From contig JABABD010000018.1 in assembly GCA_014238425.1 (NCBI GenBank), positions 79,244 to 143,243 of the forward strand: a DNA stretch of 64,000 bases, written 5' to 3'. This document shows positions 18,717 to 26,460 of the stretch, piece by piece. The position numbers and the translations under genes were made by a program. The notes below the pieces were generated by a model. That model was not told where the DNA came from. It ran no database searches and worked only from the letters and a program-made list of their open reading frames with translations. Position 1 is the first letter of the stretch. Every line of letters begins with the position of its first letter. Source of the DNA: Flavobacteriaceae bacterium (GTDB lineage Bacteria > Bacteroidota > Bacteroidia > Flavobacteriales > Flavobacteriaceae).

Positions 18717-19298
18717 TTAAATTGAATTAAGTAATGAACGCCATATGCGTTTTTCTTCAGTCATTTCAAATTTATTTTTTATGATCTTCTTCTGTGTCCT
18801 TGAGTTCGTTTTCCGCTCTATCTTAAAGATCTTAGCCTCTTTAATATCATTTTTCGAAAGATTATTGTCTTGTGCTATTTGACTTAATTTTTTCAAAAGT
18901 TCTTTATCAGAAAGTTCTTTATCAAAAGTTAACAATATCGTTTTCTCATTATCAAGAACAGTCGCATTAACATTATTGGCTATAGCTTTTATATCGTCTG
19001 GCGAAAGATGAAAGTACTTTTTGAAGGCTCTAGAAAATGTTTCATAATTACTATACCCAAGATCGATTGCGAGCTCCGTAATAAAAACTTGCTCATCAAT
19101 AAGTAATTGATAGGCTCTGTTCATCTTGATTTCTTCAGTAAACTTGAAGGGTGTTCGTTGCGTTTCCTTTTTAAAAAGACGATGAAACTGCGATGGTGAA
19201 AGACATGCAATCGCTGACAATTCGCTTAATGCAAGTGAATCACTCAAGTGGTCTTCAATATAATCCAATGTCTTTCTAATTCTGTCATCCATGATCAT
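18717..19298 (-). CDS. AraC family transcriptional regulator with N-terminal HTH
   Basis: A 193-residue regulator. The double HTH lies at the start (residues 5-105: RKTLDYIEDHLSDSLALSEL, SPSQFHRLFKKETQRTPFKF, ELAIDLGYSNYETFSRAFKK, LSPDDI), unlike most AraC proteins. The remaining 85 residues are a short Lys-rich domain (LLTFDKELSDKELLKKLSQI) of unknown role. The ninth-codon region MIMDDRIRK allows a start at either Met. It is 9 bp upstream of the CPBP protease gene on the same strand and probably controls it. Confidence 0.85.
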   Translation of the reverse strand: MIMDDRIRKTLDYIEDHLSDSLALSELSAIACLSPSQFHRLFKKETQRTPFKFTEEIKMNRAYQLLIDEQVFITELAIDLGYSNYETFSRAFKKYFHLSPDDIKAIANNVNATVLDNEKTILLTFDKELSDKELLKKLSQIAQDNNLSKNDIKEAKIFKIERKTNSRTQKKIIKNKFEMTEEKRIWRSLLNSI

Positions 19299-19354
19299 GT
19301 CAAAATTAAAACATATATCTTCACTAGCGTATGATGAATCTTATCAAAAAAAAC

Positions 19355-19408
19355 GAGAATAAAAAAATGAATAGACCGAAGCGTAAGTATAAGAACATTC
19401 CTTTATGA
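19355..19408 (+). pseudogene. Relic copy of the pccB 3' end
   Basis: In frame, this stretch reads ENKKMNRPKRKYKNIPL and a stop, aligning without gaps to the last 17 residues of the carboxyltransferase ([17 protein letters not shown], ending at 18002): 11 identical and several similar. Base matches are also high around AGACC.AAGCGTAAG. Upstream of it I see no further homology. The CPBP and AraC genes lie between the intact 3' end and this relic, both on the opposite strand. Confidence 0.65.
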
Positions 19409-19419
19409 CATATAGGCAT

Positions 19420-19863
19420 CTAATCCAGTAATCGTCTATGATAATTTATTTGGCCTAAATGGTAGGCTAAATGCATGGTTAAATGTGTTAGGAAATATTC
19501 TGTAGTTGTAGGTGTTTCGAAAACCCTTCCTTTATATTCTTCTTGTAAATCATCTTGCGACAACCCGTTTAAAGAATTTTCAATAACAACCATGGTATCA
19601 TCCACTTGTTTAAGAAGTTCCTCTTTAGGTACATTTTTGAGAGAAAATTCTAATTCACGTTGTCGTACATATCCTGTGTTGCCAAGTACGGCTCCAATAA
19701 AATGATTGAGATTGCCCACTAAATGTAAGCACAAAGTGCCAGCAGAATTAGAAATTTCATCTTGTACAAGCCAAAGATTATCTTCATTATTATAAAGATT
19801 CACTTCTTTTTTTAATGCAATTAAATCTTTTGTAAATAGTGTGATTAAAGTATCTGTTAACAT
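19420..19863 (-). CDS. DinB-family protein (DUF1572-like)
   Basis: A 147-residue four-helix-bundle protein. The His pattern is LHLVGNLNHFIGA in the second helix and THLTMHLAYHLGQINYHRR at the end, the three-His metal site of the DinB/YfiT-like superfamily. Bacillithiol or other thiol transferases belong here, but the reaction of this subgroup is unknown. It lies 10 bp downstream of a GNAT acetyltransferase gene on the same strand, so the two are likely co-transcribed along with the amidohydrolase further upstream. Confidence 0.8.
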   Translation of the reverse strand: MLTDTLITLFTKDLIALKKEVNLYNNEDNLWLVQDEISNSAGTLCLHLVGNLNHFIGAVLGNTGYVRQRELEFSLKNVPKEELLKQVDDTMVVIENSLNGLSQDDLQEEYKGRVFETPTTTEYFLTHLTMHLAYHLGQINYHRRLLD

Positions 19864-19873
19864 AAAACTGATT

Positions 19874-20326
19874 TTAAAAATGCAACTTCATTCCTTCATG
19901 AGATGCCTTAAAGCCAAGTTTTTCATAAAACTTTAGCGCCTCCGGTCGTTTCTTGTCTGTTGTTAATTGCAAAAGATGTGCGCCGCGTTCTCTTGCACGA
20001 TTAATTGCCCACTTAAATGCCGTTTCTCCGACTCCTTCTCCCCTTCTATCTTCTCGTATTCTCACCGCTTCGATTTGTGCTCTAACACCTCCTTGATATG
20101 TAATATATTGAATAAAACTTAATTGTAGTGTTCCGATGATTGATGCATCAGTATCTTCTATTACTATCAATTCTTGGTTGTCATCGCAATCAATATTACG
20201 GAAAGCTTCATAATATGTTTCTGGTAAAGGCTCCTTATAATCTTCTCTCAAACTACCCAATTTATCATTAGCGATCATTTGCACTAATTGCGGAACATCT
20301 TGTATGGTTGCTCTTCTAAATATCAT
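19874..20326 (-). CDS. GNAT family N-acetyltransferase
   Basis: A 150-residue acetyltransferase. The acetyl-CoA pyrophosphate loop appears as REDRRGEGVGETAFKWAI (R/Q-x-x-G-x-G/A pattern), followed by the GNAT C-terminal block LLQLTTDKKRPEALKFYEKL and GF. The substrate cannot be inferred. It lies 9 bp downstream of the amidohydrolase gene and 10 bp upstream of a DinB-family gene. Confidence 0.88.
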   Translation of the reverse strand: MIFRRATIQDVPQLVQMIANDKLGSLREDYKEPLPETYYEAFRNIDCDDNQELIVIEDTDASIIGTLQLSFIQYITYQGGVRAQIEAVRIREDRRGEGVGETAFKWAINRARERGAHLLQLTTDKKRPEALKFYEKLGFKASHEGMKLHF

Positions 20327-20335
20327 ATACTCCGT

Positions 20336-21415
20336 TTATTTCGGAAACAAATTCTTGTCTAATCCAGGCACAATTCGGAGGGCATTTTTATAATATACTT
20401 TCTTCAAAACGTCATCTGGTAAATCCAGACCGTACATAGCCCAGTAGGCGTGATATTTTTTATGGTATGGAAAATATTCATCGGCGCTTTCGAGCACTCT
20501 AAAATATGTTGGAAATTCTTTAGGCTTCCAACTATCTTTCCCAAATAGAATACGATCTTGGTATTTGACGAAGAATTTTTTTGCAAATCGTGGTTGCCGT
20601 CCTAACTCAGCTATGATAGCTCCAATACCGACGTTCATATTTGGCATCTCATCTAATAACTGACCAAGCTTTCCGAGATTATTAGCAAGCCAACCCATAT
20701 GAGCATTAATAAACGTGGTTTTAGGATGTTTTTTGAACATATTATGTTGCTCTTGAATGATTTGTTCCCAAGGCACAGGATTAGTAGCACTTCTCTTTCT
20801 TCCTGGGCGTGTTTTTAATTCTAACCAACGTTCATTATCACCATCAAAGTCATCCCAGAAAGATTTTGGATCTGCGGCATGTATCAATACAGGAACTCCA
20901 AGTTCGCCACACTTAGCCCAAATAGGATCTAAACGCGAGTCATCTATCGCTAATCGTTTACCAAAAGAATCTTTATTTCGTAATCCAAGACTTTTGTATA
21001 CCTTCAATCCTCTAGCGCCATTTTTCACATCTTCTTCTAACTGTCTTACCTTTTCAGCAACCCATCGATCAGTTCCAGCACCTTCAAAGTTGATATTGGC
21101 AAATACGACAAACCTATTTGGATAGTTATCTGCAATATTCTTAACAGATTTCTGCAAGTCTGCTCCAGTACGACCACTTAGATTGACCATTATACCCATA
21201 TTTAAAGTATCCATAGCTGCAATAACAGGTGCTAAGTTTTGCTCTGGCATACGATACTGATGGCCATGAACATCGATAAATGGAAATTTGGCAACCTTGA
21301 CACTATCACCAGGAACGACTAATGTTGATTTTGGATTGTAGTCTTCAAAAGACATATCCTGTGCAGTTAAAGGCACATAAAACAGCAATACAAAAACGGT
21401 AATTTTAAAATTCAT
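20336..21415 (-). CDS. Exported amidohydrolase-family (TIM-barrel) metal hydrolase
   Basis: A 359-residue protein with a Sec signal peptide (MNFKITVFVLLFYVPLTAQ). The mature part is an amidohydrolase-2 barrel: HGH at 50-52 (FIDVHGHQY), a His on strand 5 (VLIHAADP), a His on strand 6 (FINAHMGWLANN) and the catalytic Asp on strand 8 (LFGKDSW). This set matches the family of decarboxylases and lactonases that act on aromatic or sugar acids, but here it is exported to the periplasm. Substrate unknown. It is the first gene of a run of three on the minus strand. Confidence 0.85.
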   Translation of the reverse strand: MNFKITVFVLLFYVPLTAQDMSFEDYNPKSTLVVPGDSVKVAKFPFIDVHGHQYRMPEQNLAPVIAAMDTLNMGIMVNLSGRTGADLQKSVKNIADNYPNRFVVFANINFEGAGTDRWVAEKVRQLEEDVKNGARGLKVYKSLGLRNKDSFGKRLAIDDSRLDPIWAKCGELGVPVLIHAADPKSFWDDFDGDNERWLELKTRPGRKRSATNPVPWEQIIQEQHNMFKKHPKTTFINAHMGWLANNLGKLGQLLDEMPNMNVGIGAIIAELGRQPRFAKKFFVKYQDRILFGKDSWKPKEFPTYFRVLESADEYFPYHKKYHAYWAMYGLDLPDDVLKKVYYKNALRIVPGLDKNLFPK

Positions 21416-21496
21416 AGAGTTTACTTTTAGTGTCTTAAAAGTAGTAATCTAGAACATACTTTTAAAAAATTTAGGAAGGGTTTAACAACGAAAAAT

Positions 21497-21928
21497 TCAG
21501 TTCACTATTTTTCCTTTCTCATAAACTTCCATCTTTAGGAGTTGGTTGTCTTCAGAATAGTATAACCATTCCCCAGATTCTAATCCGCTTCGATCTATTT
21601 TACCTTCTTTTTGAAGTTGACCATTTTTATAGTAGTAAAATATTTTGAAGAATTCTGTACCATCAATAAAGTAGGAGGTATTATGTAATTCTCCAGTATT
21701 ATAATATTCTTTTTTTTGGATAAGATACCCTGAATTATATCTTGCCACAGATTTAAGTCTACCATCCTCATAAAATGAGGCATGCTCTCCTACTAACTTT
21801 CCTTCTGTTTTAGAACCCTGAAAAGCAATTTCTCCATTCTTATGAAATTCTGTAAAGGATTCCTGGGCAATAGAAAGATGTGCTACTAAAAGAAAGAGTG
21901 TAAAGAAAAAAACGCTCACTAATTTCAT
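21497..21928 (-). CDS. Exported MORN/YwqK-like repeat protein
   Basis: From the ATG at 21928 (a TTG two codons earlier is possible) the protein begins with a signal peptide (MKLVSVFFFTLFLLVAHLSIAQ). The rest is at least four YwqK/MORN_2-like repeats of the form F-x-x-(N/D)-G-x-L-x-x: FHKNGEIAFQG, FYEDGRLKSVA, YYNTGELHNTS and YYKNGQLQKEG. Bacteroidota carry many such exported proteins. The automatic name toxin-antitoxin YwqK antitoxin is misleading because no toxin gene is nearby. Confidence 0.75.
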   Translation of the reverse strand: MKLVSVFFFTLFLLVAHLSIAQESFTEFHKNGEIAFQGSKTEGKLVGEHASFYEDGRLKSVARYNSGYLIQKKEYYNTGELHNTSYFIDGTEFFKIFYYYKNGQLQKEGKIDRSGLESGEWLYYSEDNQLLKMEVYEKGKIVN

Positions 21929-22102
21929 GGGCAAATATTTTAATTAAAGGTACAATTAAACCGTTGATGTCTTGACATTTTGTCGGGGTAATTTTCTAGT
22001 AAGATAATAACCCTCTGAATATCAAACTTATCAACATAACACACTCTTTATAAACAAGGAAGGCTGGACACCAAAGTTAATCAGTAACATTAATGAATAA
22101 TA

Positions 22103-22127
22103 GATTCCGCATCAAGTGCGGAATGAC
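22103..22127 (-). repeat. Solo GTCA-headed palindromic repeat, family A
   Basis: Exact reverse complement of the left end of the GIY-YIG element (16028-16052) over 25 bases, also followed by AAA as its mirror is preceded by TTT. It stands alone in the 230-bp gap between the MORN protein gene and the NYN gene, with no nuclease ORF. I see nothing else in that gap. Confidence 0.8.
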
Positions 22128-22159
22128 AAAAAGGAATTTTGGATGGGTTTAATAAGAAA

Positions 22160-22921
22160 TTATCTTCTTCTAGATTTTGCTTTAGGCTCTTTAATCTTCA
22201 CGTAAATCAACTTAAGTCGGCCTCGTGAGTCTTCTCGTCTTTCAATCTCAAAGTTTGGTATTGATTTAATTAGGGGTGTTAATTTTTGAAAACCATAGTT
22301 TCTTGAATCAAAATTAGGTTGTTTTTTTTGTAATAAACTCCCAACATCACCTAAAAAAGCCCAACCTTCATCATCTGCCAAATCTGAAATGGTAGACGAT
22401 ATAAATTTAATCTCTTTTTGACTTATTTTGTCAATACTTTCTCTTGAAGACGGAGAGTGCTCCTTAAATTCTGGTTCATTTTCTTCGGCTTGGTATTTAA
22501 GAATCTCGAGATAAATAAACTTATCGCATGCCACGATAAACGGATTGGGTGTTTTCTTTTCACCGATACCATAAACTTGCATTCCGGCCTCACGAAGTCG
22601 TGTCGCTAAACGCGTAAAATCGCTATCACTGGACACCAAACAAAACCCATCAACTTTCTCTGAATACAAAATATCCATGGCGTCAATAATCATTGCCGAA
22701 TCGGTTGCATTTTTTCCTTTGGTATAGCCATATTGCTGCATTGGAGTGATGGCGTTTTCCAAAAGTACTTGTTTCCACTTGTTTAAATTTGGATTGGTCC
22801 AATCGCCATAAATACGCTTTATGGTAGGGTTACCATATTTGGCAATCTCCTCCATCATTTCCTTAACATAAGCGGAAGGAATATTATCACCATCAATTAA
22901 AACAGCCAGTCTTTCATCCAT
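22160..22921 (-). CDS. NYN (PIN-like) ribonuclease with C-terminal OST-HTH/LOTUS domain
   Basis: A 253-residue protein. The NYN domain covers about residues 1-145: acidic residues D10 and D12 (LIDGDN), NATDSAMIIDAMDIL and LVSSDSDF supply the Mg-binding active site of PIN/FLAP-type RNases. After a linker, residues 165-240 (ISSTISDLADDEGWAFLGDV, then YGFQKLTPLIKSIPNFEIER) form an OST-HTH/LOTUS domain, an RNA- or partner-binding module. This LabA-like architecture is common in bacteria, and the RNA target is unknown. A 34-codon Lys-rich ORF ends 3 bp upstream on the same strand. Confidence 0.88.
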   Translation of the reverse strand: MDERLAVLIDGDNIPSAYVKEMMEEIAKYGNPTIKRIYGDWTNPNLNKWKQVLLENAITPMQQYGYTKGKNATDSAMIIDAMDILYSEKVDGFCLVSSDSDFTRLATRLREAGMQVYGIGEKKTPNPFIVACDKFIYLEILKYQAEENEPEFKEHSPSSRESIDKISQKEIKFISSTISDLADDEGWAFLGDVGSLLQKKQPNFDSRNYGFQKLTPLIKSIPNFEIERREDSRGRLKLIYVKIKEPKAKSRRR

Positions 22922-22924
22922 ATC

Positions 22925-23029
22925 TTACCCTTTTTTAGCTTTTTTCGCTCGCTTTGCGGCCTTCTTTTCTTTAGCCGTCAAAAGTGGTTCTTTCTTCGTT
23001 TTTTTCTTTGCATCCTGTGTCTTTGCCAT
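22925..23029 (-). CDS. Small lysine-rich protein (34 aa)
   Basis: ATG at 23029 opens a 34-codon frame, MAKTQDAKKKTKKEPLLTAK and on to KKAKKG, ending 3 bp before the NYN-LOTUS gene start. Fifteen of 34 residues are Lys, with the pattern (A/K)-K-K of small nucleic-acid- or ribosome-associated proteins. The tight spacing argues for a real co-transcribed gene. It has no recognisable domain. Confidence 0.5.
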   Translation of the reverse strand: MAKTQDAKKKTKKEPLLTAKEKKAAKRAKKAKKG

Positions 23030-23128
23030 AATCGTATGAATTTATAATATCGAAAGGTAAGATTAATATTAGATTATAAAATGAAAGAAATTAAATAACT
23101 ATTTAGAATTGGTTTTTTGAGATAATAC

Positions 23129-25069
23129 CTATAAAGCATTATCCATAATCTCTTGAACTACATCAGGGTTTAATAATGTTGATACATCTCCTAAATTTGA
23201 CGTGTCGTTTGAAGCTATTTTACGTAAAATACGTCGCATAATTTTTCCACTTCGTGTTTTTGGCAATCCAGATACAAATTGAATTTTGTCAGGCTTTGCA
23301 ATAGGTCCAATAGTATCTGCTACTTTTTGTTTAATAGATTTCAGCAAATCATCTGATGGCTCAAATCCGTCGTATAAAATAACATAAGAATACAAAGCAT
23401 TTCCTTTAATGTCATGTGGAAAACCAACTACCGCGCTCTCTACAACAGCTTGATGTTCATTAATAGCATTCTCTATAGGAGCTGTTCCTAAATTATGTCC
23501 TGAGACGATAACTACATCATCTACACGACCTGTAATACGGTAATTACCATCTTTATCTCTCAAGGCACCATCGCCAGGGAAATATTTTCCTTTATACGCT
23601 GAAAAGTAGACATTCTTATAACGTTCATGGTCTCCATATATGGTTCTCGCAAGAGATGGCCAAGGGAATTTGATAGCTAATATACCTTCGGCTGGAGCTC
23701 CTTCAATTTCATTTCCATGCTCATCCAACAATACTGGCTGTATACCTGGTAGAGGCAATGTTGCGAATGTTGCCTTGTCTCTCGTCACTCCTGCCAAGGA
23801 CGATATCATGATACCTCCTGTTTCGGTTTGCCACCAAGTATCAACAATTGGGCACTTTCCTTTTCCTACATGATCATTATACCAATTCCAAGCTTCTTCA
23901 TTAATTGGCTCTCCAACAGATCCAAGAGTTTTTAAATGTTTTAAGTCATGTTGGTCCACCAAACTAGATGGGTGTTTTGCCAAAGCCCTAATAGCTGTTG
24001 GTGCTGTATAAAACTGATTTACTTTATGTTTCTCACAAATCTCCCAAAAGCGCCCATAGTCTGGATAGCTAGGTACACCTTCAAACATTACTGTTGTCGC
24101 ACCATTGGCTAAAGGTCCGTACACAATATAACTATGACCTGTAATCCATCCGATATCTGCAGTACACCAATACACATCCGGACCACTTGCACGCGTGTCT
24201 TCTCTTCCTAAAGTTGCTTTGCGGTCAGAACGGTATTGAAACACATTCCTAAAAGTATAAGCAGTATACACCATATAACCACCACAAGTATGCACCATTC
24301 CTTTTGGACGTCCTGTAGAACCTGAAGTGTACAAAATAAACAACATATCTTCAGCGTCCATAACCTCTGCTGGGCAATTGTCATCTACTTTAGCCATTTC
24401 TTCATGCCACCAAACCTGATCAACAGACATCTCTACCTTCGAATTCGTCCGATTTAAAACAATTGTTTTTTCAATAGATGAACACGTTTTTAACGCATCA
24501 TCTGCAATTGATTTTAAAGGAGTTACTTTATCTCCACGATAGCCTCCATCTGCCGTTAATAGTATTTTACAATCCGCATCATTAATTCGAGCAGCAAGTG
24601 CTGATGCTGAAAATCCAGCAAATACGACTGAATGAACAGCTCCTATCCTAGCGCAGGCTAAAACTGCAAAGGCTAATTCAGGAACCATTGGCATATAAAC
24701 ACACACTCGATCACCCTTTTTAATACCATTATTCTTTAAAACATTAGCGAATTGACACACTTTACTATGAAGTGCCTTATAGCTATAATATTGTGCGGCG
24801 TCATTGGGATTATTTGGCTCAAATATAATAGCCGTCTGGTTGCCTCTCTCCTTAAGATGACGATCTAAACAATTCTCAGTAATATTAAGTTGTCCGCCTT
24901 GAAACCACTTGACTTCTGGTTTAGTAAAGTCCCATTCTAATGTTTTATCCCATTTCTTTTTCCAAAGGAAAGATGAGGCAATCTCATTCCAAAATGCTTC
25001 TGGATCTTCTACGCTTCGATTATAGGCGTTTTCATATTCTGGATAAGAGTTTATCTGAAATCTGTGCAT
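23129..25069 (-). CDS. acs: Acetate-CoA ligase (acetyl-CoA synthetase)
   Basis: A 646-residue ANL-superfamily enzyme converting acetate, ATP and CoA to acetyl-CoA through acetyl-AMP. Motifs: the AMP loop TSGSTGRPKG, DVYWCTADIGWITGHSY, the W-WQTETGG segment, YFPGDGALRDKDGNYRITGR hinge, and the C-terminal PKTRSGKIMRRILRK containing the lysine whose acetylation silences Acs. Length is typical. The acetate symporter genes are 1.4 kb upstream on the same strand (26457-28443), so this region handles acetate uptake and activation. Confidence 0.96.
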   Translation of the reverse strand: MHRFQINSYPEYENAYNRSVEDPEAFWNEIASSFLWKKKWDKTLEWDFTKPEVKWFQGGQLNITENCLDRHLKERGNQTAIIFEPNNPNDAAQYYSYKALHSKVCQFANVLKNNGIKKGDRVCVYMPMVPELAFAVLACARIGAVHSVVFAGFSASALAARINDADCKILLTADGGYRGDKVTPLKSIADDALKTCSSIEKTIVLNRTNSKVEMSVDQVWWHEEMAKVDDNCPAEVMDAEDMLFILYTSGSTGRPKGMVHTCGGYMVYTAYTFRNVFQYRSDRKATLGREDTRASGPDVYWCTADIGWITGHSYIVYGPLANGATTVMFEGVPSYPDYGRFWEICEKHKVNQFYTAPTAIRALAKHPSSLVDQHDLKHLKTLGSVGEPINEEAWNWYNDHVGKGKCPIVDTWWQTETGGIMISSLAGVTRDKATFATLPLPGIQPVLLDEHGNEIEGAPAEGILAIKFPWPSLARTIYGDHERYKNVYFSAYKGKYFPGDGALRDKDGNYRITGRVDDVVIVSGHNLGTAPIENAINEHQAVVESAVVGFPHDIKGNALYSYVILYDGFEPSDDLLKSIKQKVADTIGPIAKPDKIQFVSGLPKTRSGKIMRRILRKIASNDTSNLGDVSTLLNPDVVQEIMDNAL

Positions 25070-25200
25070 TAATATAGTTTTGAAAATTCAACAGTAATCT
25101 AAATTACTAAAATAAGTGTTTCTTATTGATTTTTTTCTACGGATGACTTAAAACAATCGATTGACAACTATTTTAATTGAGTGTCAAACATATCCTAATT

Positions 25201-25923
25201 CTAAGATTTTAACATCAGTGCAAACCCAGAACATAATAACAATATCAGGATACACTTCTTTAACAAATCTTCATTAAGTTTTTTATGCATTTTATTTCCT
25301 AAAATCAATCCCAAACCAAAAAAAGGTAGCACAAATAATGAGTAGTATATATGACTTGAATTCAATATACCTCCTACGCCTAACATAGGAACCCTTATAA
25401 GAGTCACAAATCCTAATATCCCAAACATTGTAGCTCTAAAAGCTTGCATATCAACTGCTGTATTTTTTACAACCACCACATATAATGGTCCGCCAGTAGA
25501 AAATACACCTGAAAAAAAGCCTCCTAAAAATCCAAAAACATATTCAAGTTGAGCCATTATTTTGAATTTTTTGTCTTTATAAAAACTATAAACAACATAA
25601 CAAAGAATAAAAACACCAAGTGCTTTTTTAAGAAAAATAGGCTTATCAAATGTTAACAACCATACACCAACTGCTATACCAATAATCGACGATAAGGCTA
25701 ACCTAATAATAATTTGCTTATCAATATTTTTCCATTCTTTATACACTAATACTGGACTTGATATAAAGTAAAATATAGACATATAAGCAATAGCATCTGG
25801 TAAATCGATGACTAATAATAATATTGGCAACCCCACTAATGTTCCTGCAAACCCAACAACTGTTTGGATAAAAAACGCCAAGAATATTCCTAAAGCAAGA
25901 ATAACAAATACATTTATTTCCAT
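25201..25923 (-). CDS. TauE/SafE family sulfite/anion exporter
   Basis: A 240-residue membrane protein with eight hydrophobic helices arranged as two repeats, the second opening with GFLGGFFSGVFSTGGPLYVV, a TauE/SafE hallmark (GxxxGFxGGxxG/TGG). The start at 25923 (MEINVFVILALGIFLAFF) places the first helix correctly. The frame stays open 22 codons further upstream, but that stretch would add an extra hydrophobic segment and reach into the operator region. It is divergent from an Lrp-type regulator gene, with a palindrome between them. Transported compound unknown (sulfite, sulfonates or organic anions in characterised members). Confidence 0.82.
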   Translation of the reverse strand: MEINVFVILALGIFLAFFIQTVVGFAGTLVGLPILLLVIDLPDAIAYMSIFYFISSPVLVYKEWKNIDKQIIIRLALSSIIGIAVGVWLLTFDKPIFLKKALGVFILCYVVYSFYKDKKFKIMAQLEYVFGFLGGFFSGVFSTGGPLYVVVVKNTAVDMQAFRATMFGILGFVTLIRVPMLGVGGILNSSHIYYSLFVLPFFGLGLILGNKMHKKLNEDLLKKCILILLLCSGFALMLKS

Positions 25924-25982
25924 CTGAAAAGCTTTTCTTTTTGATAGACAAAAGTATAATATTATCAAAATTTCAAAAAACA

Positions 25983-26018
25983 TATTCAATGTAAAAATTG
26001 TAAATTTACCATTGAATA
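25983..26018. promoter_or_regulatory. Candidate Lrp-type operator between tauE-like and lrp-like genes
   Basis: A perfect 9-bp inverted repeat, TATTCAATG (25983-25991) and CATTGAATA (26010-26018), separated by 18 AT-rich bases. It sits 31 bp before the Lrp-family start and 59 bp before the TauE-family start, where it would overlap both promoters. Lrp/AsnC proteins bind such AT-rich dyads; the pairing with this regulator is inferred from position. Confidence 0.55.
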
Positions 26019-26049
26019 AAACTATTTATATCAATTAACAAACTAATCA

Positions 26050-26460
26050 ATGGTAGATACTTTAGATATCAAAATAATCAACAAACTAAAATCAAACTCT
26101 CGTCAATCATTTGTTGACATTGGTAAACAAATTTCATTATCACCTTCTTCGGTAAGAGAGCGTATACAAAAACTAGAAGATAACGGGGTTATTAAAGGAT
26201 ATGATATAAAAGTTGACAATGGAAAACTTGGATACGGTTTGGAAGTATTTGTTTTATTGAAATTATTTAGCGGAAAGCTAAAATCATTCATGACAGTAAA
26301 AGAAACATTTCCAGAAATTATTGAAGCACATCGCATTACTGGGCCCTACAACATTCATATGAAAGTGATGTTAAAGGACCAGTTACATCTTCAAAATTTC
26401 ATTGATAAACTCATCTATTATGGAGACCCTACAACACATCTAATTTTATCAGAGGTTTAG
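26050..26460 (+). CDS. Lrp/AsnC family transcriptional regulator
   Basis: A 136-residue regulator with an N-terminal winged HTH (LDIKIINKLKSNSRQSFVDI, ISLSPSSVRERIQKLEDNGV, IKGY) and a C-terminal RAM/AsnC ligand domain (GLEVFVLLKLFSGKLKSF, AHRITGPYNIHMKVML). It is a little short for the family (about 150). It is divergent from the TauE/SafE exporter gene, and a 36-bp palindrome lies between them, so autoregulation and control of the exporter are likely. Its 3' end overlaps the 3' end of the acetate symporter gene by 4 bp (convergent). Confidence 0.9.
   Translation: MVDTLDIKIINKLKSNSRQSFVDIGKQISLSPSSVRERIQKLEDNGVIKGYDIKVDNGKLGYGLEVFVLLKLFSGKLKSFMTVKETFPEIIEAHRITGPYNIHMKVMLKDQLHLQNFIDKLIYYGDPTTHLILSEV

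Noticed and set aside
21497..21928. Toxin-antitoxin system based on the YwqK-like name
   Set aside because: No toxin-like gene is adjacent and the protein has a signal peptide; it is an exported MORN-repeat protein.
25161..25186. TTGACA ... TGTCAA inverted repeat between acs and the TauE-like gene
   Set aside because: Only 6-bp arms with a 14-nt AT-rich loop and no T tract; likely by chance.
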